Shown: positions 53,150 to 62,507, counted from the first letter of the stretch. The stretch is DNA of 64,000 nucleotides from an uncultured Erythrobacter sp. (GCF_947492365.1 NZ_CANLMB010000001.1:1788874-1852873); one strand, 5' to 3'. Translations and numbers: made by a program. The notes: a model not told the origin generated them from the letters alone.

Positions 53150-54271
53150 ATGCCCCGTTTTCAGGCCCTTATTCCGATAGCCGCATCAGCGCTCGCGCTC
53201 GGTATCGCCGCCCCCGTGCTTGCGCAGGACAACAGCGATGCCCGTTATGCGACCTTCGCGCCCAGCGGCGAACCGATTAATCACCGGATCGATTACGAAA
53301 TCTGGGACGAGGCGATGAAGAACCTCGTGATTTCGATGGGGCCTTCGCTGCGCCAATCGGCAGGCCGTCCGGATTCGGGCTTCGGTTCGCGCCGCCAATA
53401 TGGCCATGTCTCGCGCTACCGGCTCGAAGGCACGCGGATCATGTTCAGCTTCCTTGATGCCGATATCCGCGCAAGCTTCACCGAATATCGCCGTGATCTG
53501 GAAAGTGTCGCCGATCAGGTCGATATCCAGTCGCTCTCGCGCAATGAACAGCTCGCTTTCTGGATCAATTTGCACAATGTCGCGATGGTCGAACAGATCG
53601 CCAATGCCTGGCCCATCCGCCAGCCGCGCGAGATCGAGATTGATGGCGTCGCGCTTGATGAAGCGCGCTTTATCACGGTCGAAGGCATCGCCCTGTCCCC
53701 GCGCGATATCCGCGAAAAGATCGTCTATGCCAACTGGCGCGATCCGCGCGTCATCTATGGCTTCTGGCGCGGCGAGATTGGCGGTCCGTCGATTCAGCGC
53801 GAGGCTTTCAATGCGGATAATGTCGGGCGCTTGCTCGATCGCGGCGCGCGCGACTTTATCAACTCGCTGCGCGGCACGCAGGAACGCGGCAACCGCCTCG
53901 ACGTATCCGAGCTCTATGAAGAGGTCGCGCCGTTCTTTTTCTCCGATTTCGAGAGCGATCTGCGCGCGCATCTTGGCCAGTTCGCCAACGAGGACACGCG
54001 CGCCATCCTTGACGGGACAAGCGGCGTCGTCGCCAGCGTGAACGAGCGCGACATTGCCGATCTGGCAGGCGGCGTGCGCGAGCCTAGCTATACCAACATC
54101 ACATCGGACGGCGTCTCGACCAGCTTCCGCATTCCGCAAAGCATGGCGCGCCTGCTCGCCCAGCGCGAGGAGAAGTTCCAGCGGATCATCCGTCAGGGCC
54201 GCACCGGCACTGTGACCTTCTCCAATATCCGCCTGCCCGGCGATCCGGAGGATACGGGCGAGATCGAATAG
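53150..54271 (+). CDS. DUF547 periplasmic protein, copy 1 of 3
   Basis: 373 residues with signal peptide (LIPIAASALALGIAAPVLAQ). DUF547 landmarks: NEQLAFWINLHNVAMVEQI near residue 130-148, and RVIYGFWRGEIGGPSIQREA near residue 200. Another conserved segment, YGHVSRYRLEGTRIMFSF, lies before it. The C-terminus TVTFSNIRLPGDPEDTGEIE closely matches that of copy 2. Function of the family is unknown. ATG at 53150 has AGGAAGG upstream. Followed by a terminator, so it is transcribed apart from copy 2. Confidence 0.9.
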   Translation: MPRFQALIPIAASALALGIAAPVLAQDNSDARYATFAPSGEPINHRIDYEIWDEAMKNLVISMGPSLRQSAGRPDSGFGSRRQYGHVSRYRLEGTRIMFSFLDADIRASFTEYRRDLESVADQVDIQSLSRNEQLAFWINLHNVAMVEQIANAWPIRQPREIEIDGVALDEARFITVEGIALSPRDIREKIVYANWRDPRVIYGFWRGEIGGPSIQREAFNADNVGRLLDRGARDFINSLRGTQERGNRLDVSELYEEVAPFFFSDFESDLRAHLGQFANEDTRAILDGTSGVVASVNERDIADLAGGVREPSYTNITSDGVSTSFRIPQSMARLLAQREEKFQRIIRQGRTGTVTFSNIRLPGDPEDTGEIE

Positions 54272-54307
54272 ACCTTATCACTGCTCTTTTCTCTGCGTGA
54301 GAAAGCG

Positions 54308-54345
54308 AAAGGCCGCCGCCCGTTAACCGGGTTGGCGGCCTTTTT
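54308..54345 (+). terminator. Rho-independent terminator after DUF547 copy 1
   Basis: AAAGGCCGCC / GGCGGCCTTTTT stem with an inner CCCG / CGGG and a T-run. Confidence 0.9.
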
Positions 54346-54425
54346 CTGTCTTTAGGTGCAATCGCGCAGGCTATTGAAACGCCGTGCTTTTGCAGGCATT
54401 ATTCTGTTAGAGGGAGGGCATTGCC

Positions 54426-55586
54426 ATGGGTTCGCAATTTTTCCGGATGGCCGCCGCCGCGACAATTCTGGCGGGGATGAACACAGCGGCTTTTGCCCAA
54501 AACGAGGTTGCGCCCCAAAGCGATCCACTTCCCGTCGCTGAGCCAGCAACCCAGACGGTTCCCGCCGCCGACCCCTTCGCAATATTCGTCCCTACCACCG
54601 ACCCTATCCGCCACCGGATCGATTACGAGCTGTGGGATTTCGCGCTCAAGAACCTTGTTATCTCGATGGGCCCCTCAACCCGCCAGACCGCTCGCCCGCC
54701 CAGCGCGGTGATCGGTACGCGCCGCCGTCAGGGGCACAATTCGCGCTACCGGCTCGAGGGGTCAATGCTGGGTTTCTCCTTCCTCGATGCAGAGGCGATT
54801 GCGAGCTTCGGCGAATATCGCCGCGAGCTTCAGGAGGTCGCCAATACGCTCGACATCTCGGCCCTGCCGCGCAACGAACAACTCGCCTTCTGGCTGAACT
54901 TTCACAATGTCGCTTTGGTCGAGAAGATCGCCGAGGAATGGCCCATTCGCCAGACTCGCGATATCGAGGTGGACGGCGTGCCGCTCGACGAGGCAAAGTT
55001 CATCTCCATTCGCGGTATCGACATGAGCCTTCGCGATATCCGCGAGCGGATCGTGTTCGCAAACTGGCGATCGCCCAAGGTCATTTACGGCTTCTGGCGC
55101 GGCGAGATCGGCGGTCCCGCGCTTGATCGCGAGGCTTACACCGGCGGCAATGTGTCGTCGCTGCTCGACGCGCAGGCCGCCGATTTCGTGAACTCGCTGC
55201 GGGCCACGCAAAAGAATGGTGACACGCTCGAAGTCTCGACGCTCTATGAAGACGTTGCGCTCTTCTACTTCCCCGATTTCGACAGCGATATCCGCGCCCA
55301 TATCGCGCAATATGCTGGCGAAGACGTCACCGAAATCCTCGCGCGGACCGAGCTAACCCGCGCCTCGATCCGCGAATGGGACATCGCCGATCTCGCCGGG
55401 GGCACGCGCGGTGCCGGCTATCTGGCTGCGAGCCGTCCGGGTCTCTCTATCGGGGTGGCAGAATTGCTCTCTCAACGTCAGCGCAAGTTCGAGATCATGC
55501 GCCGCCGCGACGTGCCTACAGGCCGGGTGATCTTCTCCAATATTGACCTGCCCGGCGATCCACCCAACAAGAATGCGGTGGAATAA
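54426..55586 (+). CDS. DUF547 periplasmic protein, copy 2 of 3
   Basis: 386 residues with signal peptide (FFRMAAAATILAGMNTAAFA). It shows the same blocks as copy 1: IRHRIDYELWDFALKNLVIS, NEQLAFWLNFHNVALVEKI, KVIYGFWRGEIGGPALDREA and C-terminal VIFSNIDLPGDPPNK. The N-terminal linker after the signal is longer (Pro/Ala/Val-rich). ATG at 54426 has AGGGAGGG upstream. An 87-bp gap and a possible own promoter separate it from copy 3. Confidence 0.9.
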   Translation: MGSQFFRMAAAATILAGMNTAAFAQNEVAPQSDPLPVAEPATQTVPAADPFAIFVPTTDPIRHRIDYELWDFALKNLVISMGPSTRQTARPPSAVIGTRRRQGHNSRYRLEGSMLGFSFLDAEAIASFGEYRRELQEVANTLDISALPRNEQLAFWLNFHNVALVEKIAEEWPIRQTRDIEVDGVPLDEAKFISIRGIDMSLRDIRERIVFANWRSPKVIYGFWRGEIGGPALDREAYTGGNVSSLLDAQAADFVNSLRATQKNGDTLEVSTLYEDVALFYFPDFDSDIRAHIAQYAGEDVTEILARTELTRASIREWDIADLAGGTRGAGYLAASRPGLSIGVAELLSQRQRKFEIMRRRDVPTGRVIFSNIDLPGDPPNKNAVE

Positions 55587-55673
55587 CACGTTAACGCCGG
55601 TTCATGCGTGGTTATTATTGAACAACTTAGACCTGCACGCTGGAAGATTATTCTGTCACGTGGGAGACAAGAA

Positions 55674-56897
55674 ATGACGCTTCGCCTGATCGCTGCATTC
55701 GCCGCAACCACCGCTCTGGGAACCGGCCTCGCGGCACCGCTCGCCGCCGAAAGCGCCGCGATATCGATCGAGCGACAAGCCTCCTCCCCATCCGCCTCAA
55801 CCAACTCCCAAAACCCGCTTGCCCGCTTCACCCCCGCGGCAGACCGGCGCGAGCACCGGATCGACTACGCCCATTGGGACGAAGCGCTTGGCTGGTTCGT
55901 GGTGCCGATGGGGCCGTCGATCCGCGTTGGCGCAGGCCGCGTCGATCCGCGCACCGGCACGCGGCGCATTTACGGGCACGAATCGCGCTACCGGCTAGAA
56001 GGGAACCGCGTCGCCTTTTCCTATCTGACGGCGGAAATCAGGGCCTCTCTGACCGAATATCGCGCTGATCTTGAGCGGATCGGCAGCGAGATCGACCTCA
56101 CCACGCTGCCGCGCAACGAACAGCTCGCCTTCTGGCTCAACCTGCACAATGTCGCGGTGATTGAGGCGCTGGCAGGCGAATATCCGATGGCGGAGCCCTA
56201 TGAGCGGACCTTCGGCAGCAATAGCGCCGCGCTCGACGACGCCAAGCTGGTGACAGTCGCACGTGTGTCGCTTTCCCCGCGCGAAATCCGCGAAGGGATC
56301 GTCTATCCCAACTGGAGCGACCCCAAGGTCATTTACGGCTTCTGGCGCGGCGTCATTGGCGGTCCCTCGATCCAGCGGCTCGCCTTTACCGGCGGCAATG
56401 TCGACGCACTGCTGTCGCTGTCTGCCGAGGAGTTTGTGAACTCGCTGCGCGGAGTTGAAAGCTGGGGCGGAAGCCTGCGGGTCAGCCCGATCTATGAAGA
56501 CACGGCGAGCTTCTACTTCTCCGACAGCGAGGACCTGCGCGCGCACCTTTCCCAATATGCCCGCGACGATGTGCGTGAGCTGGTTAGCCGCTACGAGCAG
56601 GTCTCATACAAGTCGTTCGAAACCGATATTGCCGATCTTCAGCGCGGCGAGCGCGATCCCTCGCTGGCGCAGCTGTGCTCTTCGGGCGGCGGGCCTGTGG
56701 GAGGTTATGACCTCGCAATTAGCGCGCAACCGATAGTCTGCAACACCCCGGCCTCGCGCCCGAACCCTGCGATCCAACGCCTCATGGAAGAACGCGCCGA
56801 GAACCTGCGCCGTGCGCGCAGCAGGGGCATTCGCAGCGGCATGGTCATCTATGGTGATGGCGCCTACGTTGCGGGCGAGACGGTCGAAGTCGAATAG
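55674..56897 (+). CDS. DUF547 periplasmic protein, copy 3 of 3 (diverged)
   Basis: 407 residues with signal peptide (LRLIAAFAATTALGTGLAAP). Core blocks are kept (REHRIDYAHWDEALGWFVVP, NEQLAFWLNLHNVAVIEAL, KVIYGFWRGVIGGPSIQRLA). It differs from the other two in a C-terminal insert with two Cys (QLCSSGGGPVGGYDLAIS ... PIVCNTPA) and in an altered tail (GMVIYGDGAYVAGETVEVE). ATG at 55674 has GGGAGAC upstream; a longer reading to 55608 lacks a signal peptide. It may have a distinct role or partner. Confidence 0.88.
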   Translation: MTLRLIAAFAATTALGTGLAAPLAAESAAISIERQASSPSASTNSQNPLARFTPAADRREHRIDYAHWDEALGWFVVPMGPSIRVGAGRVDPRTGTRRIYGHESRYRLEGNRVAFSYLTAEIRASLTEYRADLERIGSEIDLTTLPRNEQLAFWLNLHNVAVIEALAGEYPMAEPYERTFGSNSAALDDAKLVTVARVSLSPREIREGIVYPNWSDPKVIYGFWRGVIGGPSIQRLAFTGGNVDALLSLSAEEFVNSLRGVESWGGSLRVSPIYEDTASFYFSDSEDLRAHLSQYARDDVRELVSRYEQVSYKSFETDIADLQRGERDPSLAQLCSSGGGPVGGYDLAISAQPIVCNTPASRPNPAIQRLMEERAENLRRARSRGIRSGMVIYGDGAYVAGETVEVE

Positions 56898-57013
56898 TGC
56901 CCCTGAAATGATGACGTAATGGTGACGATATGGTGACGGGTCGCGCGCAAAGCTTGCGGGGCCGCAACCAAGCCTGATACCCCTCCTCACCGGAGAGAGG
57001 GAGAACTTCACGC

Positions 57014-58456
57014 ATGAACGCGCGCCAGATCGGGCTGCTGCTCGGCCCGCTTGCCTTTGCGATCACCGCGCTGACCGGCGCGCCCATGGGGATGAGCGGC
57101 GAGGCATGGCTGGTCGCCGGACTGGTCGTGTGGATGGCTGTCTGGTGGATTACCGAGGCGGTTCCGCTGCCTGTCACCGGCCTGCTCCCCTTCATCTGGC
57201 TGCCGCTTAGCGGCGTGATGAGCGCACGCGACACGGCCAGCGCTTACTACGCCCCCATCATCTTCCTGCTGCTGGGCGGCGCGTTCATCGCGCTTGCGAT
57301 CGAGCGCACCGGACTGCACCGGCGGCTGAGCCTTGCGATCCTGAAAGCCATCGGGTCAGAGGGAGGACAGGTGCGCCTGCTGCTCGCCTTCATGGTGAGC
57401 GCGGCGATCCTGTCGATGCTGATCTCCAACACCTCGACCGCGCTGATTATGATGCCAATGGCGCTGGCGGTTTTGGCGGGCGGGGCGGCTGCGCGCGCAG
57501 ACGGCACGATCACCACTGACGGCCTGTTCGGCGCGCTCCCGATGGGGATTGCCTTTGCCGCGACCATCGGCGGGCTTGGCACGATTGTCGGCTCGCCCAC
57601 CAACGGGATCGCGGTGCAATTGCTTGACGATATGATCGGGCTGGAGATCAGTTTCGCGCTGTGGATGGCTTACGGCCTGCCGATTGTGCTGCTCGGCGTG
57701 CCGCTGGCCGCCTACATCATCTCCAAGGTGCAAAAGGTCGCCGCGCATCCCTTTGACGTTGCCGCCGCGCGCGAGGCGATTGACGACCGTGCCCCGTGGA
57801 CATCCGCGCAAAAACGGTTGGTGCCGATCATCGCCTTCACCTTCCTGCTGTGGATGAGCCGCCGCTGGGTCGCGCCCTATCTGCCCGAGGACAGCTGGAC
57901 CGATGGCACGATTGCGATTGTCGCAGCGCTATCGCTGTTCCTGCTGCCTGACGGGACCGGCAAGCAGGGCGAGTGGCGGCCCTTCCTCAAATGGAACGAG
58001 GCCGACCGTGCGCCCTGGGGTGTCCTGCTGATGTTCGGCGGCGGCTTGGCGCTGGCGGCGGGGATGCAGGCGAGCGGGCTGGCCGCATGGCTGGGCAATG
58101 CGCTGTTGCCGCTCGATGCGGTGCCGCTGTTCCTGATGGGCCTTGCGATTGTGGCAATGGTGGTGCTGATCACCGAATTTGCCAGCAATGTCGCAACCGC
58201 CTCTGCGATCATTCCGGTGGTCGCCAGCCTTGCCGCGGCACTGGGTCTGGGAGAGGACGCGATCCTGATTGCGATGCCAGCGGCGCTGGCGGCAAGCTGG
58301 GGCTTTATCCTGCCCGCCGGAACAGGGCCGAACGCGATTGCATGGGCGACCGGACGGCTGACGATCAAACGGCTTGTGCGCGCCGGACTGGTGCTCGACC
58401 TGCTCGGCATGGTGCTGATCGTGGGAATGGTCTGGGTGGTGGCCGGGCTGGTCTGA
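57014..58456 (+). CDS. DASS-family anion transporter (SLC13-type dicarboxylate/phosphate symporter)
   Basis: 480 residues with about twelve membrane segments. Both substrate/sodium motifs are present: LISNTSTALIMMPMAL near residue 137 and EFASNVATASAIIPV near residue 390, the SNT-type pairs of the DASS family. VWWITEAVPLPVTGLLPF near residue 38 and GGAFIALAIERTGLHRR near 93 are further landmarks. Substrate is probably a C4-dicarboxylate or sulfate; this cannot be decided from sequence. A GGAGAGAGGGAG tract lies upstream of the start. Downstream gap holds the leader of the next gene. Confidence 0.92.
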   Translation: MNARQIGLLLGPLAFAITALTGAPMGMSGEAWLVAGLVVWMAVWWITEAVPLPVTGLLPFIWLPLSGVMSARDTASAYYAPIIFLLLGGAFIALAIERTGLHRRLSLAILKAIGSEGGQVRLLLAFMVSAAILSMLISNTSTALIMMPMALAVLAGGAAARADGTITTDGLFGALPMGIAFAATIGGLGTIVGSPTNGIAVQLLDDMIGLEISFALWMAYGLPIVLLGVPLAAYIISKVQKVAAHPFDVAAAREAIDDRAPWTSAQKRLVPIIAFTFLLWMSRRWVAPYLPEDSWTDGTIAIVAALSLFLLPDGTGKQGEWRPFLKWNEADRAPWGVLLMFGGGLALAAGMQASGLAAWLGNALLPLDAVPLFLMGLAIVAMVVLITEFASNVATASAIIPVVASLAAALGLGEDAILIAMPAALAASWGFILPAGTGPNAIAWATGRLTIKRLVRAGLVLDLLGMVLIVGMVWVVAGLV

Positions 58457-58778
58457 TTGATCGTTCCCGAAGGACAGCCTTAGCGCTTTCCTACAGGCAG
58501 TCGCGCGCGCTAGGTTCGCCTTTGCAAGAAAGCCGAGGTGAACGACAGTGCAAAGCGTGCGCGACAAAAGGTGACACTCCCGGTCCACAACACCTGCGAT
58601 TACCGGCGGGACTCCGGGCCTTTGCGGGTGAGTGAAAGTTTTGCAAAGACCCCATTTGCGCGGTCCAAGTCTCTCGAATTGCCCCGCTCATCAAGCTGCT
58701 CTCCGCACCGCTATCGAAACCGCGACTCAACCCGGTTGCACATGAAACCAACCCGCATTAAATGCGTCTCTATTGCAC

Positions 58779-58879
58779 AGCCCAATCGGGGAGAGGCGCT
58801 TCTGCGGAGGTTAGAAGCGGGTGGCCTCTTGGGCTCTTCAATCAGCTCCTGCCTTCCTGGGAGCGCTCATATAGGAAGG
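58779..58879 (+). promoter_or_regulatory. Structured leader that can mask the RBS of the downstream trans-sulfuration gene
   Basis: Three nested stems: AGCCCAA (58779-58785) with TTGGGCT (58829-58835), GAGGC (58793-58797) with GCCTC (58824-58828), GCTTCT (58798-58803) with AGAAGC (58813-58818). Downstream, hairpin GCTCC / GGAGC (58845-58864) displays CCTTCCT (58852-58858), the exact complement of the ribosome binding site AGGAAGG (58873-58879). No known SAM or SAH riboswitch class was recognised. The rest of 58457-58778 shows no gene. Confidence 0.5.
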
Positions 58880-58890
58880 ACATCCGCATC

Positions 58891-60222
58891 ATGACGGACT
58901 CTCCAGTCGATCAGAATTCCGCCACAGGCGCCCCAACCCCGCGCCGCAAGCCCAAGCCCAAGCGCACCGAGATTGGCGGCCGCCCGCTCAAGCCTTCGAC
59001 GCTGATGATGGGGCACGGCTATGACCCGACCCTCTCGGAAGGGTCATTGAAGGCGCCGATCTTCCTCACCTCGACCTTCGCCTTCCCCAGCGCGGCGGAC
59101 GGCAAGCGCCACTTTGAAGGCATCACCGGCAAGCGTCCCGGCGGCGCGGAAGGGCTAGTTTACAGCCGCTTCAACGGGCCGAACCAAGAGATCCTCGAAG
59201 ATCGCCTCGCCATCTGGGACGGCGCGGAGGAAGCGCTGAGCTTCTCCAGCGGGATGACCGCTATTGCGATCCTGATGCTGGCCGCGTGCAAGGCGGGCGA
59301 TGTGATCGTCCATTCCGGCCCGCTCTATGCGGCATCAGAAGGCTTCGTCGCCAAGACCATGGCCAAATACGGCGTGACGTATGTGGACTTCCCCGCAGGC
59401 GCTTCGCCAGAGGAACTCGACGCAGTGATGGTCAAGGCAAAGGCGCAGGCCGAAGCGCAGGGCGGCGAAGTGCCGCTGATCTATCTGGAAAGCCCGGCCA
59501 ACCCGACCAACGCGCTGGTCGATGTCGAAGCGGTCAAGGCCGCGCGCGACAAGCACTTTGACCCGGACCGCTGCCCGATTGCGATCGACAACACCTTCCT
59601 CGGCCCGCTCTGGTCGCGTCCGCTCGATCACGGCGCTGATCTGGTGGTCTACTCGCTGACCAAGTATGTCGGCGGCCATTCCGATCTGGTTGCGGGAAGC
59701 GTCTCGGGCCGCAAGCGCTTCATCGATGCGATCCGCGCTTTGCGCAACACCATGGGCGGGATTGCTGATCCGAACACTGCGTGGATGCTGCTGCGCAGCC
59801 TCGAAACCGTGGAGCTGCGGATGCAGCGCGCGGGCGAGAATGCGGAGAAGGTCTGCGCCTTCCTGCGCGACCATCCCAAGGTCACCGGCCTCGGCTATCT
59901 CGGCCATATCGACGATCCGCGCCAGCAAGACATCTATGACCGTCACTGCATGGGCGCCGGCTCGACCTTCAGCGTCTTCATCAAGGGCGGCGAGGCGGAA
60001 TGCTTCCGCTTCCTCGATAACCTCACCATCGCCAAGCTGGCCGTGAGCTTGGGCGGAACCGAGACGCTCGCGAGCCATCCGGCCTCGATGACGCACCTCT
60101 CGGTTCCCGATGAGCGCAAGGCCGCGCTTGGCATCACCGACAGCCTCGTGCGCATCTCCATCGGCATCGAAGACCCCGACGATTTGATAGCGGACTTCGC
60201 GCAGGCGCTGGAGTATGTCTAA
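58891..60222 (+). CDS. Trans-sulfuration PLP enzyme (cystathionine gamma-synthase / O-succinylhomoserine sulfhydrylase / Met gamma-lyase family)
   Basis: 443 residues, fold-type I PLP enzyme. N-terminal basic extension (PRRKPKPKRTEIGGRPLKPS), then PIFLTSTFAFPSAADGK, cofactor region ALSFSSGMTAIAI, and the Schiff-base Lys in LVVYSLTKYVGGHSDLVAG near residue 258. LGGTETLASHPASMTHLSV near residue 388 binds the substrate carboxylate. The family contains CGS, MetZ and MdeA; the exact activity is not resolvable here, but methionine biosynthesis or turnover is likely. ATG at 58891 has AGGAAGG upstream and follows the structured leader. Confidence 0.88.
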   Translation: MTDSPVDQNSATGAPTPRRKPKPKRTEIGGRPLKPSTLMMGHGYDPTLSEGSLKAPIFLTSTFAFPSAADGKRHFEGITGKRPGGAEGLVYSRFNGPNQEILEDRLAIWDGAEEALSFSSGMTAIAILMLAACKAGDVIVHSGPLYAASEGFVAKTMAKYGVTYVDFPAGASPEELDAVMVKAKAQAEAQGGEVPLIYLESPANPTNALVDVEAVKAARDKHFDPDRCPIAIDNTFLGPLWSRPLDHGADLVVYSLTKYVGGHSDLVAGSVSGRKRFIDAIRALRNTMGGIADPNTAWMLLRSLETVELRMQRAGENAEKVCAFLRDHPKVTGLGYLGHIDDPRQQDIYDRHCMGAGSTFSVFIKGGEAECFRFLDNLTIAKLAVSLGGTETLASHPASMTHLSVPDERKAALGITDSLVRISIGIEDPDDLIADFAQALEYV

Positions 60223-60259
60223 GCCTTAGCGACCAACATAGAGCCTCCGGAGCCAGCGC

Positions 60260-61099
60260 ATGACCGACACCAGAAAACCCGTTTTCCTCGTGATCGGAGC
60301 AGGCGCTGGCATCGGCGGCAACGCGGCCAAGCGCTTTGCGGCAGGCGGCTATCATGCGGTGCTGGCAAGGCGCTCGGACGAGGACGGGCTGGCGCGGCTG
60401 ATCGGCGAGATAGAGGATGCGGGCGGCAGCGCCTCGGGCACGCTGCTCAACGCGGTCGATGATGGTTCGATCGAGGAACTGGTTGAGCGGATAGAGCGCG
60501 ATATCGGCCCTATCGACACCGCGCTCTACAACCTCGGCGCGCAAATCGGGAACCGCACCCTCCACGACACGCCGCACCGCACTTTCGAGCTGGGCTGGCG
60601 GCTGGGCTGCTACGGCGTCTTCCGCCTCGCCCACGCGATGTTCCCCGCGATGGTTGAGCGCGCCAAGTCCGGCAGGCACGGCACTTTGCTGGTGACGTCC
60701 GCCACTTCGGCGATGCGCGGCAATGCAGGCCAGCACAGCCATGCCGCTGCGATGGGCGGACGGCGGATGCTGTGCCAGACGCTCAACGCGGAGTTCGCTC
60801 CGCAAGGTGTGCACACTGCGCATGTCGTTATCGATGGCGGCGTCGATGCGCCCGATACGCTCGGCAAGCTGCTGGGCGACAAATACGAGGCCTACAAGGC
60901 TTCGAAAGGCGAAGAGGGGATCATCGACCCCGCCAACATCGCCGAAACCTATTGGCACCTCGCGCGGCAGCCGCGCAATTGCTGGACCCACGAGGTTGAT
61001 ATCCGCCCCTGGAGCGATGTAGCGTGGTGGAACGACAACCCGAACCCGCAGATCAACTCAACCGCAGCGAGGCCGGGATTTGAGGGGCCTAAGGAGTAG
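60260..61099 (+). CDS. SDR-family protein lacking the catalytic Tyr-Lys pair
   Basis: 279 residues. Cofactor motif LVIGAGAGIGGNAAKRFA and the NAG-like YNLGAQIGN (NNAG replaced by YNLG) are present. The active-site segment reads TSATSAMRGNAGQHSHAAAM, so Ser remains but Tyr and Lys of YxxxK are replaced by His and Met. The C-terminal 60 residues (AETYWHLARQPRNCWTHEVD) match a subgroup of atypical SDRs often annotated as DUF/SDR. Activity may be lost or altered. It follows the PLP enzyme by 37 bp and is 8 bp from the next gene. Confidence 0.8.
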   Translation: MTDTRKPVFLVIGAGAGIGGNAAKRFAAGGYHAVLARRSDEDGLARLIGEIEDAGGSASGTLLNAVDDGSIEELVERIERDIGPIDTALYNLGAQIGNRTLHDTPHRTFELGWRLGCYGVFRLAHAMFPAMVERAKSGRHGTLLVTSATSAMRGNAGQHSHAAAMGGRRMLCQTLNAEFAPQGVHTAHVVIDGGVDAPDTLGKLLGDKYEAYKASKGEEGIIDPANIAETYWHLARQPRNCWTHEVDIRPWSDVAWWNDNPNPQINSTAARPGFEGPKE

Positions 61100-61107
61100 T
61101 AAAACCA

Positions 61108-61953
61108 ATGCTCAACTTGCGCGTAGGCGCGGCGATCGCAGCGCTCACCTTCGCACCGTTCTGGACCAGCCCGGCACTCGCCGATGACCAACCGCTTGCG
61201 GCGGTTCCATCCTCGCAATGGCATGCCGCGCTTGAAGACGGCCTGTGCCACCTGGTGCGCACATTCCGTGCCGGCGATGCAGAAATCCAGTTCATCCTGC
61301 GCCGCCGCGCGCCCGGCTACAACTTCGAGTTGAATGTCGTTTCCGATACGCTCGACCGCCGCAACCGCACTCCCCATACGCAATATGGCCTTGGTACAGA
61401 GCCCTTGCGCCACGGCTATTCATTCCGGCTCAAGGATGGCGATTGGGAGGGATTCGGTGCCAATATTCCAGCGGACTATTTCGATAATCCGGTCGAGCAG
61501 TCACTGGTGATAACTGACGCATTCGAGGAAGATTTCGCGCTTGATCTCCAAAACATCAACAGCGCGTTGATGGTGATGGACCAGTGCCTTGACGAAGTGT
61601 TGCGAAGCTGGGGCCTTGACCCGATACAGCAACGCGCGCTGTCAAAAATGGCGGTACCAAACGAGCGATCGGGCGAGATTCTTTCAGGTTTGACGATGCG
61701 CACATCGCGCGTACGCGATCGCCTCGATCAGGATTCGATTTACTTTATCGCGATGGTCGACGGCGAAGGGATTGCGACCTCCTGCAGAGCCGAAGGCGAA
61801 GCCAACGAGTATGATGACGTTCAGGATGCCTGCCGGGAAATTTTGCAGCATGCCCGCTTTGAACCTGCATTGGATGCCGATGGAGAGCCAGTTGAGAGCT
61901 TCGTGATCATCGAAACTTGGATCTACACTTACACCCAGCACATTTTCCTATGA
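61108..61953 (+). CDS. Secreted hypothetical protein with TonB-C-like C-terminus
   Basis: 281 residues with signal peptide (LRVGAAIAALTFAPFWTSPA). The central part has a small Cys-containing domain (EDGLCHLVRTFRAGDAEIQF). The C-terminus (DACREILQHARFEPALDADG) has the usual pattern of a TonB C-terminal-type strand-helix, as in energy-transducing fragments or periplasmic adaptors. No named family assigned. AGGAG lies nine bases before the ATG. Co-directional with and close to the SDR gene. Confidence 0.65.
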   Translation: MLNLRVGAAIAALTFAPFWTSPALADDQPLAAVPSSQWHAALEDGLCHLVRTFRAGDAEIQFILRRRAPGYNFELNVVSDTLDRRNRTPHTQYGLGTEPLRHGYSFRLKDGDWEGFGANIPADYFDNPVEQSLVITDAFEEDFALDLQNINSALMVMDQCLDEVLRSWGLDPIQQRALSKMAVPNERSGEILSGLTMRTSRVRDRLDQDSIYFIAMVDGEGIATSCRAEGEANEYDDVQDACREILQHARFEPALDADGEPVESFVIIETWIYTYTQHIFL

Positions 61954-61967
61954 TGTGAAGGCGGTTA

Positions 61968-62507
61968 TTAGGCCGTCAGTTTCGCCACCAGCATCCGCAG
62001 CTCACCATCCAGCTCCTTGTTGAGCAGTTTGCCCGCGCCGCTATCGAAGTTCTCGCCGAAGCTGGGGACCGAAAGGCTGCCAACCACTTCTGCTCCGAAG
62101 CGCGGGGCTGAGGCGGTGGCGAATTCCAGAACGCCTTGCCCGCCGCGTCCGCCCGGTGAGGTGGCGAGCAGCAGCATCTTCTTGCCCTGCCAAACTTCGC
62201 GCCCGACGCGGCTGCACCAGTCGAACAGGTTCTTGAACGCGGCGGAGTAGGCGCCGTTATGCTCGCAAAAGGAGACAATCAGTGCGTCCGCTGCGCCGAT
62301 CTTTGCAAGGAAATCGTGGGCTTGCTTCGGGATGCCGTCCGCAACCTCACGGTCGTGGCGGTAGAGCGGCATTTCATAATCGTGGATGTCGAGCATCTCG
62401 ACCTCGGCTTCGCCCACGATACCGGTCGCAAGGCTGGCGGCATATTCGGCCAGCTGGCTGTTGATCGAGACGGAGGAATTGCTGGCGGCAAAAGCAAGGA
62501 TACGCAT
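61968..62507 (-). CDS. NAD(P)H-dependent FMN reductase (flavodoxin-like)
   Basis: 179 residues, flavodoxin fold: ILAFAASNSSVSINSQLAEY at the start binds the FMN phosphate, and DALIVSFCEHNGAYSAAFKN and MLLLATSPGGRGGQGVLEFA are the other flavin and nicotinamide segments. The family comprises quinone, azo or chromate reductases. ATG at 62507 has AGGAG upstream. It converges on the hypothetical secreted protein gene and lies 12 bp downstream of the J-domain gene. Confidence 0.9.
   Translation of the reverse strand: MRILAFAASNSSVSINSQLAEYAASLATGIVGEAEVEMLDIHDYEMPLYRHDREVADGIPKQAHDFLAKIGAADALIVSFCEHNGAYSAAFKNLFDWCSRVGREVWQGKKMLLLATSPGGRGGQGVLEFATASAPRFGAEVVGSLSVPSFGENFDSGAGKLLNKELDGELRMLVAKLTA

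Noticed and set aside
58538..58894. 118-codon frame in the leader of the trans-sulfuration gene
   Set aside because: No SD or protein-like composition; it covers the structured leader.
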